Shown in pieces: positions 7,245 through 13,616 of a DNA stretch of 17,075 bases. Source of the stretch: Acidobacteriota bacterium (GTDB lineage: Bacteria > Acidobacteriota > Vicinamibacteria > Vicinamibacterales > Vicinamibacteraceae); the NCBI GenBank assembly GCA_023429845.1, contig JAEZCY010000141.1:1-17075 (forward strand), in the 5' to 3' direction. The notes beneath the pieces were generated by a model. The model did not search any database and was not told where the DNA came from. It saw nothing but the letters and a program-made list of their open reading frames with translations. The position numbers and the translations under genes are program-made. Position 1 is the stretch's first letter. Each line of letters opens with the position of its first letter.

Positions 7245-9194
7245 TTACATCCGCTTCAGGTAGGCAATCAGCGCACGCTTGTCCTGGTCGGGCAGTTGCG
7301 CGCCGAACGTGTGGCCGCGGTCGAGCACGAAGTCGGGCGCGACGTTGTTGTCGATGAAGTTGCGATACAGCTGCTCGTCCGAGAGCAGGTTCAGCACCAG
7401 TCGCGAGCGCGCGATTGCCGGGAGCCGTCGCGGATCGACGCCCGCGATCAGATCCACCGGCGTTCCCGCGGGAATCTGGACCGGCCTGTTGCGACCGGCG
7501 ATGCTCAACTCGCTCGGCACACTCGTGACGATGATCGACTGCACGCCCAGGCGCTTCTCCGGCCAGAGCAGCTTCTCCACCGCATCCTCGAATGCGGCCA
7601 TGCGTCCCGACACCGTCGGGTCCTTCACGTACGTGCCGAGCGCGTTGTTGTGCAGGTAGGGTGCGGTGGCCCACATGGACACCAGCGACGGCGTACGGTA
7701 GTAGCCGCCAGATCGAATCGTGAGCTTCAGCGGCTTGTCCGGTTTCAGCGGGTTGTAGAGTTCGCCGATCTCGCCGGCGGCGGGCAGTTGCTTGTAGGTG
7801 TCGGACGAGAACTCTTCCCAGACCTGATCCTTCTGCGCGTTGGTGGCCATCGCGCGGGCGACGTTGGTGCCGAGCTGCTTGACCGGGTAGCGGCGGTCGT
7901 CGGAGAGGTAGTTGTCGGTAAGGAAGTCCGGCGAGGCGACCGCCTCCTCGAACCATGTTCGTCGAAGGCCCGGGTCGGCAAGCGGAGAGGGTGGCTGCTT
8001 GCTCGAGTGACACTCGGCGCATTCGCGAGCGAAGACGCGCGCACCCTGCTGCACGTCGTTCTCGGGTTCGGTGAGGTACCGTGCGCCGCCCGGCGCGTCG
8101 GCGAGGCGCATGGGGCCGACCGTCTTCAGGAACGCCTCGGCCGCCTCCATGCGCGCCTCCGTTGCTCGCCAGTCGGCGCACGTCGCGCGCGCCTCCGCCA
8201 TGCGGAATGGCCGCTGCGGTTCGAGGCCCCTTACCGGGTCGTGCAGCTGCAGCCACTGGTCGGCGCACATGCCGATGTTCACGTACACCCGCAGCGATGC
8301 TCCGGCGACTCCCACCGAGTCAGCGCCGTCCTTGAGGATGTGATGCACCGCGCGCTCGCTGCCATCGGGCATCTTCTCGAGTGCGGTCGGGCGATGGCCG
8401 AGCAGGAAGATCGCGTTGATGTTGCTCGGGTTGTGCATGTGGTCGGTCGCGAACCGTGACGTGTCGGACGTGCCCGGCGGCTGCCGGTTGCCGAGATGCC
8501 AGCGGAAGTCGCGCGGTGTCATCTTCAGGTTGAAGAGCCGGCCTTCCTCCCAGTACTGGTTGCCGATGGCCCCGGCAAGTTCGCTCCATCGCGGGCGCTC
8601 GGGATCGGCTGGCGGGTTCAGTGGGTTGAACCCGACGTGGCAGAACCCGCACGCCATGCCGATGAGGTAGGGGGGCTGCATCCCCGCCGGGTGGGTGCGG
8701 TACTTCGCCGCGTCCCAGTTGGCCGGATCGAACTGCGGGTTCTGGAAGCGGCGGAGGCCGACGATGCCGGCCGGCGTGCCGAACTCGGGCGGCAGCTCGT
8801 CCTTCGCGCAATCGTCGAGCCAGAGGCCGTACTGATCGGCTGCCGCCGCCGGCTCGCACCCCGGCTGCGTGATCGCGCCGAGCTCGCGGAAGCGCCGGCC
8901 ATGGCGGCGTGAGTCGACGTAGTTCAGCAGGTCGACGTTGCCTTCCGTAAGCTCTGCCATACGTACCCAGAACTTCTCGTTGCCGCCCGTCCAGAAGTAC
9001 CAGGTGTCGCGGCCCTTGCGCTCCAGGTCGCTCAGGCGCCCGCCGTATCCGTAGTCGTCATCAGTGCCGTACTGAGGCTGTACCTGGGCCGATGAGGGCT
9101 GATCCGACGACCGAGTTGCCGACACGGCCGCAAAGCCCGCCCAGCTCAGGGACAGGAGCGTGAGCGTCGCCGTCGTTCGAAACGAGCGCAGCAT
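7245..9194 (-). CDS. RoxA-like di-haem cytochrome c (putative dioxygenase/peroxidase)
   Basis: 649 aa with an N-terminal signal (MLRSFRTTATLTLLSLSWAG, then AAVSA), so periplasmic or secreted. Two haem motifs are seen: CGFCH 182-186 (GMACGFCHVG) and CAECH 392-396 (ARECAECHSS), about 210 residues apart. Also visible are TGGNEKFW (69-76), GNQYWEEGRLFN (211-222) and WATAPYLHNNALG (508-520). Length, haem spacing and these motifs fit the RoxA rubber-oxygenase-like branch of the di-haem cytochrome c peroxidase superfamily. RoxA itself oxidatively cleaves polyisoprene, but many relatives have unknown substrates, so I do not assert rubber cleavage. The start is firm: GAGGAGG (plus 9202-9208) stands 7 nt before the ATG. 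It is the first gene of the operon; the oxidoreductase begins 2 nt after its stop. The longer frame upstream of this ATG is not coding. Confidence 0.85.
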   Translation of the reverse strand: MLRSFRTTATLTLLSLSWAGFAAVSATRSSDQPSSAQVQPQYGTDDDYGYGGRLSDLERKGRDTWYFWTGGNEKFWVRMAELTEGNVDLLNYVDSRRHGRRFRELGAITQPGCEPAAAADQYGLWLDDCAKDELPPEFGTPAGIVGLRRFQNPQFDPANWDAAKYRTHPAGMQPPYLIGMACGFCHVGFNPLNPPADPERPRWSELAGAIGNQYWEEGRLFNLKMTPRDFRWHLGNRQPPGTSDTSRFATDHMHNPSNINAIFLLGHRPTALEKMPDGSERAVHHILKDGADSVGVAGASLRVYVNIGMCADQWLQLHDPVRGLEPQRPFRMAEARATCADWRATEARMEAAEAFLKTVGPMRLADAPGGARYLTEPENDVQQGARVFARECAECHSSKQPPSPLADPGLRRTWFEEAVASPDFLTDNYLSDDRRYPVKQLGTNVARAMATNAQKDQVWEEFSSDTYKQLPAAGEIGELYNPLKPDKPLKLTIRSGGYYRTPSLVSMWATAPYLHNNALGTYVKDPTVSGRMAAFEDAVEKLLWPEKRLGVQSIIVTSVPSELSIAGRNRPVQIPAGTPVDLIAGVDPRRLPAIARSRLVLNLLSDEQLYRNFIDNNVAPDFVLDRGHTFGAQLPDQDKRALIAYLKRM

Positions 9195-9219
9195 CTCGGT
9201 TCCTCCTCGCGCGTCCCGA

Positions 9220-9245
9220 GGCCCGCGCACGTGCTCGCGCGGGCC
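9220..9245. promoter_or_regulatory. 9-bp perfect inverted repeat in divergent control region
   Basis: GGCCCGCGC (9220-9228) and GCGCGGGCC (9237-9245) flank an 8-nt loop ACGTGCTC. The element lies ~25 nt upstream of the cytochrome ATG, inside its probable 5' leader, and ~150 nt upstream of the protease ATG. It can act as a DNA operator or as an RNA hairpin just ahead of the cytochrome ribosome site. No T-tract follows, so it is not a classical terminator. Confidence 0.45.
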
Positions 9246-9382
9246 GTCGGTTGCCTTGTGTGTGTGCGTCGTATCGAGAAACGGCGGAGCCACGCGAAGC
9301 GCACACGGATGTTCGTCACCTTCACGCCGAGCGTTGTCGCAAGTGATCTGACCAACTCGCGCCGCCGTTCCGGGTCGGCGCC

Positions 9383-9386
9383 GGAG
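9383..9386 (+). promoter_or_regulatory. Shine-Dalgarno deciding the protease start
   Basis: GGAG followed by a 6-nt spacer (CAACAG) and ATG at 9393. The upstream in-frame starts (GTG 9231, ATG 9309) lack such a site, so this decides the start of the S8 protease gene. Confidence 0.6.
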
Positions 9387-9392
9387 CAACAG

Positions 9393-11174
9393 ATGGCAAA
9401 GCGCTCGTCTGCACGATCCGCTCGTCGGCCTGCCTCGCAGTCGAAAGGGCGCGGCGCCGTCGCACGCTCGCTGGCTGGCGCGGGTGGCGCCTCGCTGCCC
9501 CAGGGCACGGCTGCGCCCGGCGAACCGTATCTGGCGTCGTGTCACGCGTTGCTCGTCTACGCGGCGCCAGCGGAACGCGACGATGCGCGCGCGCTGTCGA
9601 TCGCGGAGCAGGCGGTGCGCGAGTCGATCGGCGAAGGCCACGTCGTCGCAGCGCTTGGTGTGGCGGCCCGCGACTACCGCGTCACGCGCGTCGATGGCGC
9701 CGGCTTCGATCCCGGGCGGGCATGGGCATTGACCCGAACGCTGCGCGCGCATCGCGACGTCGCAGACGCGGAGCCGGCGATCGAGCAGCCTGGCCTCGAG
9801 CCGCCACCGGGCGTGATCGAGGACCGCCCCGCCGTGGTGGCGCGGGACTTCCGCACCGAGGCGCCGCTGGCCTGTGCCGCAACCAAGCCGGAGTGGAGTC
9901 TCGAACTCTGCCGGGTGCGCGAAGCATGGGCGCTGACGCCGCCGACGCCGGACGGGCGCTCGAAGGGCGAGGGCATCGTCATCGGTCATCCCGATACGGG
10001 CTACACGCGCCATGCGGAGATATGGGACACCCCGCCGCGCGTTCGCGTCGCCGACAGCTACGACTTCGTGTTGCGCCAACCCGATGCGATCGACCCGCTC
10101 GAAGAGGGCAATCCCGGCCACGGCACGACAACGGCCAGCGTGATCATGAGCGGCACGGGCGGTGCCGGCACGACATTCGTCTCGGGGATCGCCCCGGCAG
10201 CGACCCTGGTGCCGCTGCGAGTGACGCCGCGCGTCGTCCTGCTCGGCTTCGACAGACTTGCGGAAGCGATACGTTACGCGGCAGACAAGGGCTGCCACGT
10301 GATCTCGATGAGCCTCGGCGGGCCCACGCCCTCAGGCACGCTCGAGCGGGCGGTGCGGTACGCGGTGAGCGAGGGCGTCGTGGTGCTGGCCGCAGCAGGC
10401 AACGTGTGGCCCTGGGTCGTGTACCCCGCTCGGCTCGATCAGGTGATCGCCTGCGCGGCGTGCAACTGCCAGCGCGGCGTCTGGAAGAGGTCGGCCAGCG
10501 GCGAGACGGTCGACGTGACCGCGCCCGGCGAGACGGTATGGGTCGCGCGTCCCGGTCGCGACGACGGTGCCTCCGACGACATCGTGGACGTCGGGTCCGG
10601 CACGTCATACGCCGTGGCCACGACGGCTGGCGCCTGTGCGTTGTGGCTCGCCCATCATGGTCGTGACGCGCTCATCGCACGGTACGGGCGAGGGCAGATT
10701 GCGGCGGTGTTCAAGGAAGTGCTGATGACCCAGGGGGTCGAGACGCCGCGTGGCTGGCGTACCGACAAGCATGGCGCGGGAATCCTGAACGTCGAGAAGC
10801 TTCTTCTGGCGCCGCTGCCTGCTACGCCTCCGGCCTCGGGCCTGCGTATGCGGGCCGCGACGATGGGGCGCCGCGAGAACGACGTCGATCGCTTCCTGCC
10901 CTACTTTCCCGATGCCGAGCCGGCCGAGGTGCGCCGTGGGCTCGCTCGTGTCCTGCAGGCGTCCGATCGCGACCTGCCCGACGTGCTGCTCGACCTCGGC
11001 GACGAGCTCCTTTTCCATGTGGCAACCAACCCCAGCGTGCGCGCCCGCGTGCTGAGGGGCGGCGGGCCCAAGAAGCGGGGGCAGCCCCTTGCGTCGCGCA
11101 TGGTGGCGCGCGCGCCGACAACGCGCCTGTCGCGCGAGGGTTCCCGTGCATTGCTGGCGCGCATGCAGTCATGA
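9393..11174 (+). CDS. Cytoplasmic subtilisin-like (S8) serine protease, first gene of protease-STAND operon
   Basis: 593-aa serine endopeptidase. The subtilase triad is complete: D201 (GHPDTGY), H243 (NPGHGTTTAS) and S405 (GSGTSYAVAT), with oxyanion-hole N337 (AAAGN). Residues ~45-135 look like an I9-type propeptide fold ending DVADAEPAIEQ. Residues ~480-593 after the catalytic domain form an extra segment (RFLPYFPDAEPAEVRRGL, DLPDVLLDLGDELLFH) that I do not recognise. The N-terminus is basic (MAKRSSARSARR) but has no hydrophobic signal, so the protease should stay in the cytoplasm, unusual for subtilases. The gene is followed by the CHAT and STAND genes on the same strand. In such systems S8 domains serve as regulated effectors; that role is inferred. 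Start from the GGAG site; an ATG at 9309 is the alternative. Confidence 0.9.
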   Translation: MAKRSSARSARRPASQSKGRGAVARSLAGAGGASLPQGTAAPGEPYLASCHALLVYAAPAERDDARALSIAEQAVRESIGEGHVVAALGVAARDYRVTRVDGAGFDPGRAWALTRTLRAHRDVADAEPAIEQPGLEPPPGVIEDRPAVVARDFRTEAPLACAATKPEWSLELCRVREAWALTPPTPDGRSKGEGIVIGHPDTGYTRHAEIWDTPPRVRVADSYDFVLRQPDAIDPLEEGNPGHGTTTASVIMSGTGGAGTTFVSGIAPAATLVPLRVTPRVVLLGFDRLAEAIRYAADKGCHVISMSLGGPTPSGTLERAVRYAVSEGVVVLAAAGNVWPWVVYPARLDQVIACAACNCQRGVWKRSASGETVDVTAPGETVWVARPGRDDGASDDIVDVGSGTSYAVATTAGACALWLAHHGRDALIARYGRGQIAAVFKEVLMTQGVETPRGWRTDKHGAGILNVEKLLLAPLPATPPASGLRMRAATMGRRENDVDRFLPYFPDAEPAEVRRGLARVLQASDRDLPDVLLDLGDELLFHVATNPSVRARVLRGGGPKKRGQPLASRMVARAPTTRLSREGSRALLARMQS

Positions 11175-11303
11175 GGTGCGGGCGTGGCGAGCGTCCAGCA
11201 GTCCGGACGACGTGGCACGGCCTCGGACGCGGTCCGGGAGTGCGGCCCGCCGGGCGTGGCCGTGTCGCCAGGCGCGGGCGGACCCTGCGACGGAGTCCGT
11301 GCC
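11175..11303 (+). other. Gap or alternative N-terminal extension before CHAT gene
   Basis: 129 bp between the protease stop and the preferred CHAT ATG. It is open in the CHAT frame from a GTG at 11184, which has its own GAGGTG (11173-11178) 5 nt upstream. Its predicted 40 residues are low-complexity (rich in G, A, R, S) and match no domain. I therefore treat it as untranslated or optional sequence, and no terminator is visible in it. Confidence 0.5.
11292..11295 (+). promoter_or_regulatory. Shine-Dalgarno supporting the CHAT start
   Basis: GGAG with an 8-nt spacer before ATG 11304. It competes with the GAGGTG/GTG pair at 11173-11184; the ATG is preferred because the protein sequence becomes domain-like only after it. 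Confidence 0.5.
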
Positions 11304-13616
11304 ATGACGATGCCCGCCCGATTCGCGATCGCGGTGGAGCCGCGCGCCGGTGGCGGCTGGTCCAGTGAGGTCCGCGACCACGAGCAGCGCGTGCTGCCAG
11401 GCTCACCCCGCACGATTGGCATCCTGGGCCTGCCGCACGACGATGAGTTGCTGACGTTCCCCGCGTGCGCGCCGCCGCTCGCGGCGGGCGTTGCCGACGC
11501 GGCAGACATCCAGGCGCTCGACGCGTCGCGCCTCGGTATCTGGTACGCGAACATGGCATCGGGGCGCGCCTCGGACGCCATGCCGCGCCGCTTCGGGCGC
11601 TACCTGTTCGAGCTCGTACTCGGTTCTGCGGTCTGGGGCGAGATCGTCACCCGCGCCGCAGGTGCGCCGATCGACCTGCGCATCGCGTGCAAGCCTGACG
11701 ACTGGGCCATCATGCGCCTGCCGTGGGAGATGATGCACGACGGGCAGCATTTCCTCGCCGCGCGGCCGGGGCCGCTGGTGCTGATGAGCCGCGAGATCCA
11801 CGCCCCCGGCGCGCCGGCAACACCGCGGATCTTCACGCCCCGCGTCCTGTTCGTCATCGGGGCGCTCGAGGGCGACACGGAGGTCTGCGCAGGGGCGGAG
11901 TACCTGGGGCTGCTCCGGCGTCTGCAGACCCTGGATCTCACGCTCGACTGCCAGGTGCTTCGTGCGGCCACCGCGGAGAGCCTGCAGGCGGCGGTCACCG
12001 AGTTCCATCCCTCGGTGGTGCACTTCATCTGCCATGGCGGCTTTGCTGGCCCCCATGGTGCGCTACGCCTCCTGGCGTCGGACCCGTCGCTTCCGTTCCA
12101 GGACTACACGGCGCCGCAGCTCCTAGGGCTGCTCGCGACGCGCGACGCAGCGGGCACCGTGACCTATCCGCCGGTGCTCGTGCTGAACGCGTGCTTCAGT
12201 GCGACGCCGGCGCGCCCGGGCCAGGACGAAGCGGAGCCGCTGGCGAACGTCGAAGTGTTCGGACACGGATCGGGCGTGCTGCCGACCGCGCCTGGCGCCG
12301 TGCCGCTCGGCGCCGAACTCGTCGCTGGCGACGGGTTGAACGGAGGACCGGCCCTCGTTGTCGGCATGGGCGGACGCGTTGCCGACCTCGCCTGTCGCCT
12401 CTTCACACGACAGTTCTACCAGTCACTGTTGCGCGGCGATCCCACGTGGTCGGCGGCAGCAGGCCGGCGCGGAGCATTCCTGCACGGCTTCGACCCGCGC
12501 GACACGGTGGACTGGGCCACGCCGGTGGTGTTCGTCGAGGCGTCGGCCACGCTGGCCGTGGACCAGCAGCAGCTTGCGCTTGCGCGGCGCCGCGCGCTCG
12601 TCGCGCACCAGATGCGCAGTCATGACGACCCCGCCGCGTTCTGTGGCCGCCTCGACTTCTTCGATCAGTGGCGCGAGATCACGCGTGCGTCGTCGGGCAC
12701 CGCGCGCCGCATCCTCGGCATCGCGATGACCGAAACCGACAGGGAGAAGCGGGTCGGCGGATCACGCCTGCTCGAGGAGCTCGCCGTCGCGGCCATCCAT
12801 GCAGGGCACGTGCCCTGCCTGCGCGTGCACCAGGAGGGCTCACCCGAGAGGCCGTCCGATCTCTCCGGCATCGCCCGCGAGATCGTAGGCGTGGCAGTTG
12901 GCGTGCGTTCGACGTACGGGCTGGAACCTCTCTCCTGGCGTCCTCAGGTCGCCGAACTCCAACGCCGCAGGACGGGGCTCGACGCCGACCTGCAACCGGC
13001 AGTCGAGGCGGCGCTCGACATCGGCGAAACCGACGCGTTCCGCACGGCGCTGCAGCTGGACCTGTGGCGCATCCGCGATGAAATCGTTGCCCAGGTGCCG
13101 CCTCTTGCCGGCACCGCCGACAAGCCGCTCGTCGTCGTCCTCCTCGACGAGGTCCAGCGGTACGCCGGCGGCGTCGGCCGGTTCATCGCCGACTTGCTGC
13201 GTGCCGGCGGGCTCGGTTCCGACCGCGATCCGATCCCGGTCGCCTTCACCTACCGCAAGGATCACAACTACGCAGAGCCGTTCGAGCAGGTCCGCAAGGC
13301 GCTCGACGCCGTCTCGAACTGGGCCTGCCGGGCCGAGCTCGAGCCGCTGTCCGAGGCGAGGACCGACCGGTCGATCTATCTGCACCTGCTGCTGCATCGG
13401 ACGCCACCGCTGGTGCCTGCCGCGGACCTGCCGACGGCTGACCTCGACGGCTGGTTCGAGATCATTCACGACTCGACAGCAGCAGGTTACCCGTCTCACC
13501 TCAAGAGCACGTCGATCCCGCTGAAGATTGCCCTCCGTGCCTGTCAGAAAGCCAAGGTGATCGTCGAGGCCGACGACGAGCAGGTGCTCGAGGCCATGGA
13601 GGGTGCGAACCGATGA
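11304..13616 (+). CDS. CHAT (caspase-like) protease fused to a STAND-like P-loop domain with lost Walker A lysine
   Basis: 770-aa cytoplasmic protein. Residues ~100-410 are a CHAT domain, a clan CD cysteine peptidase related to caspases and separase: RLPWEMMHDG (138-147), the catalytic histidine block VVHFICHGGF (H244) and the catalytic cysteine block VLVLNACFSA (C297). The C-terminal CHAT strand VVGMGGRVADLACRLFTRQF (352-371) follows. The dyad is intact. From ~446 a STAND-like NTPase region starts: FCGR (446-449), then ILGIAMTE and RVGGSRLLEEL (483-493) where a Walker A GxGKS is expected. The invariant lysine is replaced by G486. Walker B survives: VVVLLDEVQRY (D615, E616). Nucleotide hydrolysis is therefore doubtful. 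The gene's last four bases overlap the STAND ATG. It is probably the proteolytic effector or a scaffold controlled by the neighbouring NTPase (inferred). A GTG start at 11184 would add 40 residues. Confidence 0.88.
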   Translation: MTMPARFAIAVEPRAGGGWSSEVRDHEQRVLPGSPRTIGILGLPHDDELLTFPACAPPLAAGVADAADIQALDASRLGIWYANMASGRASDAMPRRFGRYLFELVLGSAVWGEIVTRAAGAPIDLRIACKPDDWAIMRLPWEMMHDGQHFLAARPGPLVLMSREIHAPGAPATPRIFTPRVLFVIGALEGDTEVCAGAEYLGLLRRLQTLDLTLDCQVLRAATAESLQAAVTEFHPSVVHFICHGGFAGPHGALRLLASDPSLPFQDYTAPQLLGLLATRDAAGTVTYPPVLVLNACFSATPARPGQDEAEPLANVEVFGHGSGVLPTAPGAVPLGAELVAGDGLNGGPALVVGMGGRVADLACRLFTRQFYQSLLRGDPTWSAAAGRRGAFLHGFDPRDTVDWATPVVFVEASATLAVDQQQLALARRRALVAHQMRSHDDPAAFCGRLDFFDQWREITRASSGTARRILGIAMTETDREKRVGGSRLLEELAVAAIHAGHVPCLRVHQEGSPERPSDLSGIAREIVGVAVGVRSTYGLEPLSWRPQVAELQRRRTGLDADLQPAVEAALDIGETDAFRTALQLDLWRIRDEIVAQVPPLAGTADKPLVVVLLDEVQRYAGGVGRFIADLLRAGGLGSDRDPIPVAFTYRKDHNYAEPFEQVRKALDAVSNWACRAELEPLSEARTDRSIYLHLLLHRTPPLVPAADLPTADLDGWFEIIHDSTAAGYPSHLKSTSIPLKIALRACQKAKVIVEADDEQVLEAMEGANR

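Larger units (their letters stand above)
9195..9392. other. Divergent intergenic region between cytochrome and protease operons
   Basis: 198 bp separating two oppositely transcribed operons, so it must hold the start signals for both. Seen here are the cytochrome Shine-Dalgarno (9202-9208), a perfect 9-bp inverted repeat (9220-9245), a short (TG)n run (9257-9266), and the protease Shine-Dalgarno (9383-9386). I found no convincing sigma70 promoter for either operon. An in-frame ATG at 9309 could extend the protease by 28 residues but has no ribosome site. Confidence 0.6.

Noticed and set aside
7243..8268. Long upstream extension of the oxidoreductase frame (to 778 aa)
   Set aside because: The extension is a frame-shifted reading of the RoxA-like gene; the OYE homology starts exactly at the ATG at 7242.
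9251..9277. Possible plus-strand promoter TTGCCT ... TATCGA
   Set aside because: The spacer is only 15 nt and the -10 is poor; not strong enough to report as a promoter.
9195..10298. Long upstream extension of the RoxA-like frame (to 1017 aa)
   Set aside because: It is antisense to the S8 protease; a signal peptide and GAGGAGG ribosome site fix the start at 9194.
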